Shown here piece by piece: positions 1-12,604 of a stretch of 64,000 nucleotides of DNA. The stretch covers positions 23,376,001 through 23,440,000 of the forward strand of contig NC_079876.1 of the NCBI RefSeq assembly GCF_029227915.1, written 5' to 3'. The stretch's first letter is position 1. Each line of letters begins with the position of its first letter. Under the pieces are notes generated by a model. That model ran no database searches, was not told the DNA's origin, and worked only from the letters and a program-made list of their open reading frames with translations. Made by a program: the position numbers and the translations under genes. Source of the DNA: Hydractinia symbiolongicarpus (taxonomy: Eukaryota; Cnidaria; Hydrozoa; Anthoathecata; Hydractiniidae).

Positions 1-63
1 CGAATTCGTTTGAGTTAAGGAGACGTTCGAGTAATAGAGGTTCGCGTTATGGAGACTCTACTG
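1..63. mobile_element. Right end of a Tigger/pogo-like DNA transposon
   Basis: The first 63 bases end in CTG followed by TA. On the reverse strand they begin CAGTAGAGTCTCC and carry TAACGCGAACC, TTACTCGAACG and TTAACTCAAACG. These repeated TAACTCGAA-like blocks behind CAGT are typical of pogo/Tigger termini and resemble the complete copy at 5,088-5,557. The rest of the element lies outside the window. Confidence 0.5.
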
Positions 64-3000
64 TATATATTTGTTAACTTCAAAAAAAAAAAAAAAAAAA
101 TGAAAAAAATGAAAAAAAAAAGCGTATCTTCTTTCTTACTTACGAATTTGTTATCAATGTATTTCAAGTACACTCGAGTTTTCGTTTGGGTTCCAATATG
201 CTACGAGATTGGGCTCGATTATCCAATATTATATCGTGCTTTGGTTTTATTCATTAAATCCCAATTACATTGCGGCGCTTCGAGCCTTACGTAATTGAGG
301 AACTGTTGGGAAACAAGAAAACTATCCTGCTGCAATGCTTGCATTCGTAAACGCATATTCAATAAGTAATATTTCAGTACGGATAACGCACTACCCGATT
401 ATCACTACAATACTATATATGTTCGATGTATTTTTAATTGTTCTCAACCTTGGAACAGTTAAATCACAATTTCAAAACAGATTTTTCTGCTTACCTGCGG
501 CCGTCATCTAACAATTATTCGCAGGTGTCTTTTTTTTGTTCCGATTCTTGTTTAACTTTATGTTTTTCATATTTATTATTCAACTGAAGACACTTTGCTT
601 TAGCGCAGGTTCTTTATTTGATAATATATCTTTCTTTTCGGTATTCTAGCAACATGCACAAAAAGATTTCATTAGTTATTCTACTAGAAGATCTTGCTTT
701 TCCGTCAAAGTAGTTACTTCCTATTCAAGGGGTTTTTGATTAGCTTTATTTTTAGGTTGGACTGCAGTTTTTGATGATAAACGAGGAATCTTTTTAGGTG
801 GATTGAGTGGTGTGGATGATGTAACAGAAGGATTGCTCACATTGTCATCAAAGACCAACGATTGGTGGTGATTTTCATTAACCCTCTTAAGCAAAATACA
901 TGCACCCGCAGTGGTACCATCTGTCAATAGATGTGCCAATTTTTGTTCACCAGCAATATGTTTCGTCACGTGTAGGACTAACAAGGGTTTATAGGCGTAT
1001 TTCAGTACTGGTATCGCATGTTATCAGAATGTTGACGCCCAGTATTATTGCAGCAGCTTGTATGAAAATCTGTACGACATAAACAGTATGTCTTGGCTCA
1101 GTTTGCTTTTATTATCGCCAGATAACATTAACAGTAAATTTTAAAGGTTGGACATTAATATTAGAGCTCAGACAACACAAAAAAATTATTAAAATAAAAA
1201 GTTTCAAAAAATGAATGAAGTTGTCGTTATCATCCTGCTGGTCAACAGACATTCTAGAAAGGCTGTAGAAATTCATTGTTTCATTTCTAATATTATTGAA
1301 GTGACTAGCGTGACTATGATTGAAGTAGCACGATATGCTGATATCATAATGAATTTGGTCTGCAAATTCAACCCGCTATTGATTCAGTGCTATGATGCTA
1401 CTAGGAAATAAAAACTCCTTAAATGTGACAAGCAATAAATAAATAGATACGATATTACGATTGACTACTATGCTACCAATTTCTACAATGCTACGATTGC
1501 TACCTATATACGTATATACGCCAAATTACTGGACCTCCTGGTCCTTTACTCGTTCGAATGTTATATATTTCTAACCACTGCTTTCGTCGAAGAAAACTTT
1601 GGTATGGAATTCGGAAACGCGCATCTTTAAATTTACAAGAGTGTATTTCAGTAGTTTCTTGGCAAGTTGATGCGCGACTCAGAGTGACGTGTATGGCCGC
1701 TCTGGTGGTTTGGTGGACCATTGTAGTGAGCGGTAGGATGTCACCGAATAGTACAGTGTCAGCGAAAGAAAAAAAATTATTTCTGTTATTAAAATATGTA
1801 AATAAAGTGCGAGCGGTGAAAAAAATTGGTGAATTTGCACAAACAGAAAATTTTGCTAAAAACAAGGTTTTGAAAAATGACGAAATTTAGTTCTCGTGAA
1901 AATTTATTACATTAAGGTATACATTTCATTTGTTTCAACATTACACAGTTAGAAGCTTAATGCATTTTAAGCCTGACTGCCCAACTTTCCAACTTGTGGG
2001 ATAGACGAATATTTTATAGCCTAGAAGACAGAAAAAAGCTATCAAAAATCATCAAAAGTGTTCAGCTTCATAAACAAAACATTCAACTACCATGGACACT
2101 AAGCGGTAAAAACAAAGTGAGTTGAACTGGTTTAAATTCTCTCGAAAAGTGTACATGAATCAGATGACCTAAAACAGATTAAAAGAAGTTAGGTTGAAAA
2201 GTGGAAGTAAATTAACGAAAATTTCAATAATACGATGATGTTTAATACGATAATGACAGGTCTGTAGTTTATCCATTTTTGCAAAATGTGATGTACGGGT
2301 ATATAGAATGTGGAAAACAAACAGTTCCTCGCAGAGCGTGAAAAGTTGAGCAAATAAAATGTTCTAGATGAATATCTTAATGGTATATACGTTGTCGAAT
2401 ACAGCTATTGATTGGTAAACAACGACAAGTATATTACTTTAATCTGATAAAACAATGTGAGAAAATTTTTGCGTAATTTGCGAATTTTATGCTTTAAAAG
2501 TTTTATATTGTGAAATTTTTCTGGTTTCGAAGAATTAATTTGCGCGATTATTTTTTAAAAAATAGTTATTCACGAAAATTATTTCAGGTGGAGTGGTACT
2601 GTTTTTTATATACAAGGAAGATACTTTCACGATTTCTCGATCTCACAAATGTATCATTTTTTTCTCTAAATAGAGGTTGGGCAAATATACGGACAGAAAG
2701 TTCAAAGTTTTTCTTGAAATGGACATTATACTTTAATTTGTTTCAACTCTACAAAAACTTTAGGAAAAACAAAACTATGAACATTGAACATTTAAACACG
2801 TCATGCTTATGTCAGCAATGATAACAATTCTGATCTCTAGATATTCTCGAAAAAGAAGAATACCTCGATTACACGAACCTTGTATCTCTCGTTCCCTGCT
2901 ACTCCCTACTGCTTTAAAACTCCTTTCCCTATATCCCCGCTATCCTCACAGACTTGCCAAACCCCATAAAACAAACTTGCTAACAAACCAATTTTTCTTT

Positions 3001-3524
3001 TGTACTCATAATGAAACTTATTTGTACAGAAAATACAATTTCTCAATTTTACACATTTTTACATAAAAAAAAAAAATGCAAATAACAGTAAAAGTCGCCT
3101 GATTTAAATAAAAATGATATATTAACCTTGCGCCTGTTTATACGGGAACGTACTGCATATGTCACATCCATGATCTTTACTCCGTTTGGTGAATACCTGC
3201 TGACGCCGGTCAATATAATTTTACATATACACAGACTGATAAGGTTGAGAAACCATAAATATGCTTACAAAACATTGTATTATTGTGTTCGTGCAACACG
3301 CGTCAATAAAATTAATAAAACTATACAAAACACCACCGTCTCGTCACCGCTTGGTAAACCTGCAAAAAAACTTTTCCGCTAACTCGATGCCTTAAAAGTA
3401 CATATAGAGCTAAAATTCGACTGACTATTCACGCACTATGTTTTGCGTCTTTTTATTTCCAACGTTAAATTAGGTGAATTGTTTGTCTTGATGAACGACT
3501 ATTCCCGTTCCATTCTTCACTCTT
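64..3524. other. No gene recognised
   Basis: AT-rich sequence with an A-rich tract at about 83-120. Open frames are short, and I see no domain, splice-consistent exon or repeat. It lies downstream of gene A, so the 3' untranslated region and polyadenylation site of that gene probably fall in its last few hundred bases. Confidence 0.4.
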
Positions 3525-6500
3525 TCACATTTCTATGCAGGCCAAGTTACGTGAAGTTGCGTCGTACTCACATTCAACATTGCAGTGAACAGCCTTTGTA
3601 AAGAAAAGAATGAGAATACGATGAATTGAAACAAAACATAAAATTTGTCAAAATTTGTTTCAACAATTCGATTAAGTTTTTAAGTCTATATGGTGAAGCT
3701 ATCAAGTAAACTTACAATAATTTTATTGGTACCCAGTCCGTCATGATAACAAGCATTTGGACCAGACCAACCATACTCACATTCACACCCTCCCGGGATG
3801 AAAAAAGAACATGTTCCAGCTGAAAGTGAAAACAAAAGTATTACAATCGTTCAAGTGTGTGGTTCATAAGCAAGAAAGTTCACTCCTCGTTTGACACACA
3901 AATGTTATTTAAACTTAGAGAAAATTCACTTATTTTGTCATAAAATTGGGACCCTTACTGTAAATTTGTCTCCTTGGCACAAATTTTCACAAACTTTTTC
4001 CCCCTGAATGATAGACATACACCTTGGCGAGCATTGCGAAAATTTATAAAAATTGATTTATTACAGAAGAAAATTTGAAACAGATTTCCCGACAAGTTTT
4101 CGTTTTTAAAAAATATTCACTTTACTAATCAGCATAAGCTTTTTAAGGTGTAGAATTTTATAATGGGTGGAAAATAAAAAAACCGATTACCTCGATTTTC
4201 GACTGTAAGGCAAAGATGGTAGAAGGGGCGGGCAAATATTTATGGACTGTCCCACGGGCTGACTGGTAGGATATATTTCATGTAAATTGGCCAATCAAAT
4301 TGTGAAAAACACTAATACTTTAAACGTCTATTACACGCAAGCTCTCATCAATACAACAATTCTTACTGACTGGTGACCTTGTGGTAGAGCGTTCGCTTCC
4401 GGTACGGAAGGTCGTTGGTTCAAATCCCTGACCGAGTAATGCCAAAGACAAAAGTGTGAATCAATCCCTTCTGCTTAACGTTTAGCAACAGAATAGTCTT
4501 CTGTAACCCAAATCAGAGCTTTAAATGCACTAGGACCTCTTTTGCAGGGTCCTAATTGATAACAGTGTACTTAGGAGTTGAATAGTTTACCCTGGGTAAG
4601 TATTAGTAATAATAATAACATTTGATTTTTCAATCCCCGTCTTTCTAGATTTTTTAACAAACTATAAATAATTAAAAAAATGAAAATGTTTTTAATTTTA
4701 TGGAAAGTCAGTGTAAAATGCAATTTTGGGAAAATTTCTTACTGTCATCATTTTGTGTTTATCAATACGAGAATACCGGTTTAGTAAAATCGTGCATTTT
4801 ATTTGACACTTGATGTTCCTTTAGATCCCGTCTAACCCTGTATCGGAAAAGAAGTCCAACAAGCAGCAAAGTTTTTACCTCGTTTTTACCTGAATGTTAA
4901 ATTTAACGCGTTGGAACATATGGACCTATTTCCACTTCGCAACCTTGACTTAGAACATTTTATGCTTTTGCTTATTCTTCCATGACATTATGTATGTAAT
5001 ATGGGTTGTTGTAGTACGGGTTGTTGAAGGACTAAGGGACATCAAAATTGTATCTAACACATAGGAGTGGGTCCTAGTTTTATTATACAGTTACATCCCG
5101 GTTACTCGAATACGGGATAACTCGAACTTTCATTATTTGAAACAATTTTCTTTGGTCGTTAGGATTTGTTATAAAAAACTTTGGTTAACTCGAACTTCGG
5201 ATAACATTAACATTTGTTAACTCGACCCATTTCGTACTCCCTGAGGATAACTTCTTCATATAATTCGAACCTTTTACTCAAGAAAAGAAAATCAAAAGCT
5301 AGATAAATGTGAGATGTTATTTTTTTTTAGTTCTTATTAACTGATGTAACATAGAATGTTGTCTGCCAAGGAAAATTCAATTTACATGGGACTTGCATGC
5401 CCTTTTATGCTCCACCTCTTTAAAAGATTGCTTTAACTCGATCTATAACATCCCTTTAAACTAAGTTAGATTTAATGGGAGCGTCGTTTAACTCAAACAT
5501 TCGTTGAGAACTATTTTCCTTGGTTCCTCGGACTTTCGAGTTACTGGGAATCAACTGTACATTTATTATGATCAAAACACGCTTTTTAAAGCTTGCAACT
5601 AAATCAAATCATTACTTAACACTTTAATACTTCGCCTTTCTTTTTCACGAGAGACCATAAACGCAGTTACGGATTAGTTGCATTTAATAAACACGCTCAA
5701 AAAATGTTTTCGAAACATTATATCACAAAAACGTAAATATTTTTTGTTCTGCAATTTTTGCAAGTTGCAGTGGAAGTCATTTATAACATTTATTTAAAAA
5801 GGAGTTGAATGATGTCAATTTTTTATATATTTATGAAAAATAGTTTAACATTTCCATATACCTTTGCATCGCTTTGATCGTTATTTTAAAATTTGGAATT
5901 CGACGACTATAGCGACAAATAAATATACTTCTTTAACTTAATATGTGCAGAAAACTCAATTAATTTCCGCCAGTAAGATATTCGAAAGAAAATTTTCGTG
6001 AAAAGAGCCAAAAATCGCAAAACTTGTCCAGCAGGTTAAAGAAAAGTATGAATAAGTTGACTTTTTAAAATAATTCTAATGCCTCTTTCTTTCCAAGTGA
6101 TGCTTTTTACAAAGATGTTTTGTACATAAGAAAGACACATAAACAGAATTTGTTCCCTTAAAAATAGCTTCAACGGAGTGTGGTTTGTCAAAATGATATA
6201 TAGGAACAAGAAGTGTGAATTAAAACTTAAATCCTTACTATTTGAGCAAGCTGGATCACATTGTCGTTTATATGAAGAAGGTAACAAACCATCGGTAGCA
6301 AGTTGTTCTTCTGGTGAAGGGTCTTGGCAGAAGTCTTGAAACACGTATTTCGATCCACAAGTGTTTAATCTGATATGAGTCGAACAAGGCATGCTGCATG
6401 TACCTTCTGCCTGTGTGAGGTTAAAAATCTAAGTACTGAACGGGGAAGAGTGTTGAGAAACGTATTGAAAAGTTATTAATTGGGGAAGGGGTGGGAGATG

Positions 6501-9500
6501 AAACAAAAGGAAAAACATTTATGATTACATTTTTCAGTTAAAGGACAATAGTACCACATTGTTCATGATTCTCTTCTTTAGACTTGTGACAATCTGGTAT
6601 GCTGTTGCAAATTGACTACAGACAGAACCTGGTGTTTTAAATGATTTGAATACTTTATTTATTATCTCAATGAAATAATAAATGAGGATTTTCTTGTTCC
6701 TAAGTTTATATTTCACCGTTTTAGACTTTTTCAGGTGGGAAAATATACGATGACGTCCTTGTATATACAAATCCCTCCATTGTGCTAAACTATTGAACCA
6801 GGGGTAAGGATGTGTCCTTTGATACCATTAGAAGAAATGGATGAGTTAGGCCCTTCCCCTGCTTTTTCATAGCCAGAGTAGAGTTAAATTGAAAGGAAAA
6901 TTTGTGTATTTGATTTTGTGTACACGAACATCATTTCAATAGAAGTATTCTATCTGTTTGTTGGTGAAAGCTAAAAGATCGGTAAAGGGCACAAAGTGAG
7001 AGCATTGCACAACATTTGCACAAAGCTCACCTTGTGACCTTTTTATGTTCTAAAATTTTCTTATTTTGACATCTTTAGACGAACTCGTCATAACATTTCA
7101 TTGCCATGTATAAATCTTAAAGGAACTAGTTTTCGTTCGTCCGCCGGACTGCTGACGTTGCTGACGTTAAAACAATATTTTTATATATATGGTTTGCCTT
7201 CTTACTCCATTCGTGCTAGAGGGGGCTGACACAACTACTTTTTCCCTTCAAATGTTTTATATTAGAGCTTGAAGTTTCATTGTACCAAGTTACGAATATT
7301 TAAGAAATCTGAGATATTTTAGGTGGAAGATTAACCCCAGCGGACGGACGACAAATGGTATCACATTGTCCAGTAGAAATAGGGTGCGCCTTTTTATGGA
7401 ACACATATGGAACTGGTGTGACTTGTGATGTTTTTGCAATTTTAATGTTCTCCTCCCTACTAATATTTCGCATCAGTAGGTTCAAAACAACAAGGTTTAA
7501 CGTCCGACCCATCGTCATTATGCAAACTCTTTTTTAAGCATTTTTTGAATTTTAAGAACACTATTGTGTTATCAAGATCTACCTAGATAAAAGCCTCGTG
7601 GCACATTTGTGAAGTTATGGAAATTCTGCACCCTGTTCCACTACTTAATATTTGTCAATTTCTTAGTTATTGTTGGCTTGTAACTTTTTTGTTGATGCTA
7701 ATACTGTTTTAAAAACATTTTATGGAACACATATGGAACTGGTGTGACTTGTGATGTTTTTGCAATTTTAATGTTCTCTTCCCTACTAATATTTCGCATC
7801 AGTAGGTTCAAAACAACAGTTTCAGTTCATTACGCTACTGTTAAATTTGACAAAGACATACTGTAATGCTTAATTTTAAACGCCCCCCCATTCTAATAGG
7901 CGTCCCCTCGATTAAACGCCTCCCCCTCTTTTTAATGATTTTTTAGTAAATGCTCATCTAATACACCCCTCCCAAACCCTTTAGAGGGTGTTTATTAGGA
8001 ACATAATGCAAATGTTGATTTCTACCGATATACATATGGTCGATTCTGCACTAGCTATAATTGACGAATACGATATTGATGATGATGTAGATATTATGCG
8101 AAAAAAAATTACAAAAATAAAAAGAATTATTAAACTCTTTTAATCGAAAAATTTAATAAATGCCCAACAAGTTTTTTTGAAGCATTACAGTAATCAAGTT
8201 ATGTGGAAATATTATGCAAAATATAACAGACGCTATCAGAGAATTCAGAATTTTTTATTAAATTAGTACTGTGCTATTTTGTTCCAAAGATTCCCGAAAT
8301 AGCGATATTAGGAATTCCATGGATTTTTTACTGAAAAAAATTAGTCTGTGTTCTAAATCGTTATCTAGATTAAAAACAAAACGACAAATGGAAAAAATAG
8401 ATGTACTTGTCGTGATAGTAGCTTAAAATAGTATACTTTTTTTTAAACAAAAAATAACAAACAATTTAACTAAAGAAGGTAAATTCAATTGGTGTTTTTT
8501 TATTTCAAGTGGCTACCCAATGGGTAACAAATATATACCATTTTTAGTTTTTTTACAAAACGTTCATAATGAACCCTTAATATGAGAAATAGAGAAGGAG
8601 GTGAACAAACTATGTTGTTAAAAATTTAAAATTGGCTGTAAACTAACCTTGCTTTCATGTTAAGATTTATATTGTATATCTATATTTTGTGAAATAAAAC
8701 TGGATATTGAGATATTGTAAACGCTATAAATTATAGGAATAAATCAACTTTACCAATCGAGTTACAATACAATGTTTATCATTTCCGCTTAAAATGTTTC
8801 GGTAAGAAAATGCCTTTGCACAGCTGAAAACTATTTTTTTCGGAATGCAAATTTTTTTAAATTTTAAATTATAGTGAAACACATTATCGCTAAAAAATCC
8901 CCATTTTGATTTTTTTTTCTTCTCGTAACAGACTTGTAAAGAGATGTTGCTTTCTTAGCATTCCTTTCACACAGAAATAAAACATACAACCTCGGTCTGA
9001 GAAATACGCAATTTTTGGATGACAAAACCCTAAAACGGATTTAAAGAAGTAATCGGTTTAGAGTCGCTGACTTATTGAAGCTCATAGCAGAAGAGCATGC
9101 GCACAAGTAGTAGTAGGCTCCTTCTTCTGGACGAGCTACATTTATAGCTAAAATCTTAAAACTGATTAGTTTAAGATTTATGCATGGCTAACAACGTTAT
9201 ATATCTTCACACTTAAACTGGTTTAAAAATTGTTAACAAAAATTATTAAAACAAAAAAGATCAAAAAGGCACCATCAGAATGACTACCTACACAAATGTC
9301 CCTTCCAACAAGTTTCGATCGGCTATAACTCGTTGTTGCACACAAAAATGGAAACGGCAATTACAAGCTTCTTCTTATATAATAATGTACTGCATGATAA
9401 AATCAAGCTGGGATTTTAAGCTAAAAACGATGGGTCTATTGTTTAAAACGATAGAGAAATAATATTCTTATGAAAAACGTTTAATATAACGGGGATTTCT

Positions 9501-12194
9501 ATTCAAAGTGGTTTTCGATGCAACTTTTTTGAATAGGCAAAATACGGGCATTGTAAAGGAGAAAGAAATTTTCTTTTAGTTTCGTAGTGAATAATACCCA
9601 CCACCACGCTTGTTGAGTAACTGCTGGTTGTAGAACCAACATAAACATTGTTGCTTCCAATCCAACCTGCACGGCATAAACATCTTCCACTTGACAAGCA
9701 CGCTGCCGCTTGACCGAGAACAGTTTCACAGTCATTAGTTGATGTGCAAGCTTTATAAAAAGACAAGAACAGTGATATGCATCATGAGATTATAATTGAA
9801 CTTTTACAAAAAGATTCTATTGCATAGAAATCTTTGCAGGACACTTTACTATTTTATTTCATAAATCTCTGACAAAGATATTTTTAACTTTATTAGTACA
9901 TAAGATATAGAAGACCTCATTTAACCCTTTTTTAAAGAACAAGACAGAAGCATCATAGGGAAAGTAAACAAACTTCTGATTTTTTAACTCTGATGATCTT
10001 AAACTTTCCTGTTCCAAAATATTGTGGAACTACTTCAAAAATGGCACGGCAAGAACGGAATAATATTTTTCTAGACATTGAGTTGAGATTAATCCCCAGA
10101 ACTCCTTACAACAATCATGTTCAAGGGACTTTACGTAACGCCAGGTGTGTATTAACACAAGAGGTGATGTACTTAGGATTGATGCTACCTAGGAATAATA
10201 CTTTCATTCTTCAGCTAAGAAATTGTATGACAACGAGCTAAATTAGGTCTTTTAAAAAGAAGAATTCACAAGTAAAGTAAGCAAAGAGAGTCAGACAAAA
10301 AGTAGATAGGGATGCATTCATGGTTTCAAATTTATTTAATCCAAACTAAAAGGTTTAAAGCCACGCCCACTAGCACAGTGCATGACTGTCCCTGTCTGAC
10401 GGAATGTCAGACCATACTAAGATTCGATTTTACTTCTACGTTCCAGAACAAGCGTTTAAGTTTAAGATTATAAAATAACGACTATACTAACTAAAGACTA
10501 GTACTAACTAACGATCAGTACTAATTACGATACCACAACCAAGCAGTACTGGTGACTTACGTTTGTCCTACTTAATAATAAAGACTACATGTTGATGAAG
10601 TTTTTTAGAACATTCAACTAAAAGTTTGAATTTACTTGGGCCATTAACATTCATATAACTTGTTGAAGCAAGAGTTTTATTTTTATTCCATTATCTCACT
10701 TACTAAAACAGGAGATGAGAAGAAACCATCCAGAAACTACTGTATACTGCACGTGTAAACTAAATAATGGTTTTGTACACCTGGGTGGGTATTGTAAAAG
10801 CGGCGTAGCAATTGCACGAAACAATGTCAGTAGCTTTTTACATAAAATCATGAAATAATCCTGCTTTTATACACACCAAATGTAAACACTCGGTAAAGCT
10901 CCAAAAAGAGTGCTTACAAAAGCCAGCACTTTTTGCATGTAAATGGGTGACTTTATTACTTAAATTTATTCGGCCTGGTGCATTGCTTTGCTAGGTAGCT
11001 AGGTAATCAAAACAGCTAAAGGTGCACAGCTATGCTACAATGACTAAGGAAATATGTTGACATATGTCCATTGTCGCAAGCAGTAATATCACTTTTTTCT
11101 ATGTTAGATTTACACAATGTGATGCGTAAATATCATGGTATAAATTACTTTAATCCGTTTTGCCGTTTTTTCAACATTTTTGTTGATTTATTTATAAAGT
11201 CCTAACTATCACATTGGTCCTACGACATCACAGAAATTTATACCTGAGAATGTCTTTAGAGGTGGAGTTTCACAGGTTGCTCCGGTGTATCCAAATTTAC
11301 AGATGCATTGATAGCCTGACAATGTGTCTTGACAGGTGTGATGGGGACAAGGTGAAAGCTCTGCACAACTTGACGTAAATGTTGTAACTTTTGTGGTTGA
11401 TACAATACTTTTAATGGTTGGCGTAACCTGTAAAACAATGTTTTTTTATCGTTCGTTCGTTCGTTCGTTCGTTCGTTCGTTCGTTCGTTTACTGTACTAT
11501 TATACACTGACCTGTTCTGCAGCAGGTTCGGTTTGATAGTGTATCCATCCATTGCTCGACTCAATTGTAACATCTTCAACCTTAATTTCATTAGAGAGCA
11601 GCTAACATTTATTTAATTCAAAATAATAGTTTATTGATTTGCAAGTTCTTGTTAATACACATTTGTAAAGGCAATGGCCAATCGTTGGAGACTTCTCTGA
11701 CAAAATAAGTCCACTTAACAACCGTTTGTTATTGCTCACTATGCTTCGTTCGTTCGTTCGTTCGTTCGTTCGTTCGTTCGTTCGTTCGTTCGTTCGTTCG
11801 TTCGTTCGTTCGTTCGTTCGTTCGTTCGTTCGTTCGTTCGTTCGTTCGTTCGTTCGTTCGTTCGTTCGTTCGTTCGTTCGTTCGTTCGTTCGTTCGTTCG
11901 TTCGTTCGTTCGTTCGTTCGTTCGTTCGTTCGTTCGTTCGTTCGTTCGTTCGTTCGTTCGTTCGTTCGTTCGTTCGTTCGTTCGTTCGTTCGTTCGTTCG
12001 TTCGTTCGTTCGTTCGTTCGTTCGTTCGTTCGTTCGTTCGTTCGTTCGTTCGTTCGTTCGTTCGTTCGTTCGTTCGTTCGTTCGTTCGTTCGTTCGTTCG
12101 TTCGTTCGTTCGTTCGTTCGTTCGTTCGTTCGTTCGTTCGTTCGTTCGTTCGTTCGTTCGTTCGTTCGTTCGTTCGTTCGTTCGTTCGTTCGTT

Positions 12195-12225
<31 letters not shown>

Positions 12226-12604
12226 TCGTTCGTTCGTTCGTTCGTTCGTTCGTTCGTTCGTTCGTTTACTGTACTATTATACACTGACCTGTTCTGCAGC
12301 AGGTTCGGTTTGATAGTGTATCCATCCATTGCTCGACTCAATTGTAACATCTTCATCCTTAATTTCATTAGAGAGCAGCTCACATTTATTTAATTCAAAA
12401 TAATAGTTTATTGATTTGCAAGTTCTTGTTAAAACACATTTGTAAAGGCAATGGCCAATCGTTGGAGACTTCTCTGACAAAATAAGTCCACTTAACAACC
12501 GTTTGTTATTGCTCACTATGCTGAACTCGGCATTAAATGAATTATCATTGCGATATATTTCTGGGTAAGCGAAACCAAAATAAACAAACATTAGGAACAA
12601 TTGT
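3525..12604 (-). CDS. Gene A: PAN/Apple plus EGF-like secreted protein, six exons
   Basis: Exons on the minus strand: 12,604-12,289 (PAN), 11,427-11,244 (EGF), 9,750-9,602, 6,410-6,239, 3,819-3,716 and 3,593-3,525 (ends in TGA). Each has AG/GT borders and compatible phases (2-0, 0-1, 1-0, 0-1, 1-0, 0-stop). The PAN exon carries the pattern HCLYKCVLTRTCKSINYY. The EGF exon has six cysteines ending CICKFGYTGATCE. The next two exons are Cys-rich, with CLSSGRCLCRAGWIG and RQCDPACSN. The fifth is EGF-like, with GGCECEYGWSGPNACYHD. The last ends CNVECEYDATSRN. The product is about 330 residues. A hydrophobic stretch around MFVYFGFAYPEIY suggests secretion, but the PAN exon opens in phase 2, so an upstream first exon is probably missing. 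Introns are longer than in gene B because a SINE and two MITEs inserted. Function unknown; PAN and EGF modules usually bind proteins or glycans outside the cell. Confidence 0.75.
4368..4620 (+). mobile_element. tRNA-derived SINE in intron 4 of gene A
   Basis: A box-A-like GACCTTGTGGTAGAGCG (from about 4,374) and a perfect box B GGTTCAAATCC (4,418-4,428) lie at tRNA-like spacing. A non-tRNA body of about 170 bp follows, then a TAATAATAATAA tail near 4,600-4,620. Head, unrelated body and simple tail are the standard SINE layout. It is not called a tRNA gene because the acceptor stem does not pair. Confidence 0.6.
5088..5557. mobile_element. Tigger/pogo-like MITE with TA target duplication
   Basis: Starts CAGTTACATCCCGG and ends CCAGTAACTCGAA...-type sequence in inverted form (CTGGGAATCAACTG read forward), with TA on both sides (5,086-5,087 and 5,558-5,559). 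GATAACTCGAAC-like blocks recur near both ends. No transposase frame, so non-autonomous. Inserted in intron 4 of gene A. Confidence 0.7.
7300..7389 (-). other. Possible alternative terminal exon in intron 3 of gene A
   Basis: On the minus strand an AG acceptor at 7,390-7,391 opens 30 codons ending in TAA, with a two-cysteine motif GQCDTICRPSAG. Exon 3 of gene A ends in phase 0, so it could splice here and terminate early. The polypyrimidine tract is poor, gene B has no visible counterpart, and a chance open frame this short is quite possible. Confidence 0.2.
7392..7818. repeat. Pair of about 100-bp direct repeats
   Basis: The segment 7,392-7,492 (TTTTATGGAACACATATGG through TTCAAAACAACA) recurs at 7,718-7,818 with about one mismatch. 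The spacer is about 225 bp. The duplication sits in intron 3 of gene A, next to the possible terminal exon and just before a MITE. Confidence 0.85.
7861..8190. mobile_element. 330-bp MITE with TA target duplication
   Basis: Terminal inverted repeats CTGTAATGCTT / AAGCATTACAG are flanked by TA on both sides (7,859-7,860 and 8,191-8,192). The interior holds C-rich tracts such as AAACGCCCCCCC and no coding frame. The TA duplication suggests the Tc1/mariner superfamily. It sits in intron 3 of gene A. Confidence 0.65.
11450..11489. repeat. Short (TTCG)n microsatellite in gene A
   Basis: About ten TTCG units between the gene A EGF exon and the truncated PAN exon copy. The flanks (TTTTTTTATC on one side, GTTTACTGTACTAT on the other) match those of the long array and of the gene B array. 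Confidence 0.95.
11512..11744 (-). pseudogene. Truncated duplicate of the gene A PAN exon
   Basis: This 233-bp block repeats the 3' part of the PAN exon (12,289-12,521) with only a few substitutions, and it keeps the GTCAGT donor. Its 5' side is cut where the (TTCG)n array begins, so it has no acceptor and lacks the domain start. It is bracketed by TTCG arrays on both sides. Slippage or unequal exchange between arrays is the simplest origin; an assembly error is the alternative. Confidence 0.8.
11745..12267. repeat. Long (TTCG)n microsatellite, about 130 units
   Basis: About 523 bp of uninterrupted TTCG units apart from one TTCG-to-CTCG change near 12,197. It lies within intron 1 of gene A, between the intact PAN exon and its truncated copy. 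The repeat has no stop in any frame, so long open frames here are artefacts. Confidence 0.97.

Noticed and set aside
1500-1890. Opposed 110- and 121-residue frames
   Set aside because: No domain, no splice context, and they overlap on opposite strands with no reason to prefer either.
4372-4445. A genuine tRNA gene
   Set aside because: Box A and B are present, but the acceptor stem does not pair and a SINE body with simple-repeat tail follows.
11726-12383. Long open frames on both strands through the TTCG array (FVRS and TNER repeats)
   Set aside because: A pure TTCG repeat has no stop codon in any frame; the array lies between spliced exons, so these are not genes.
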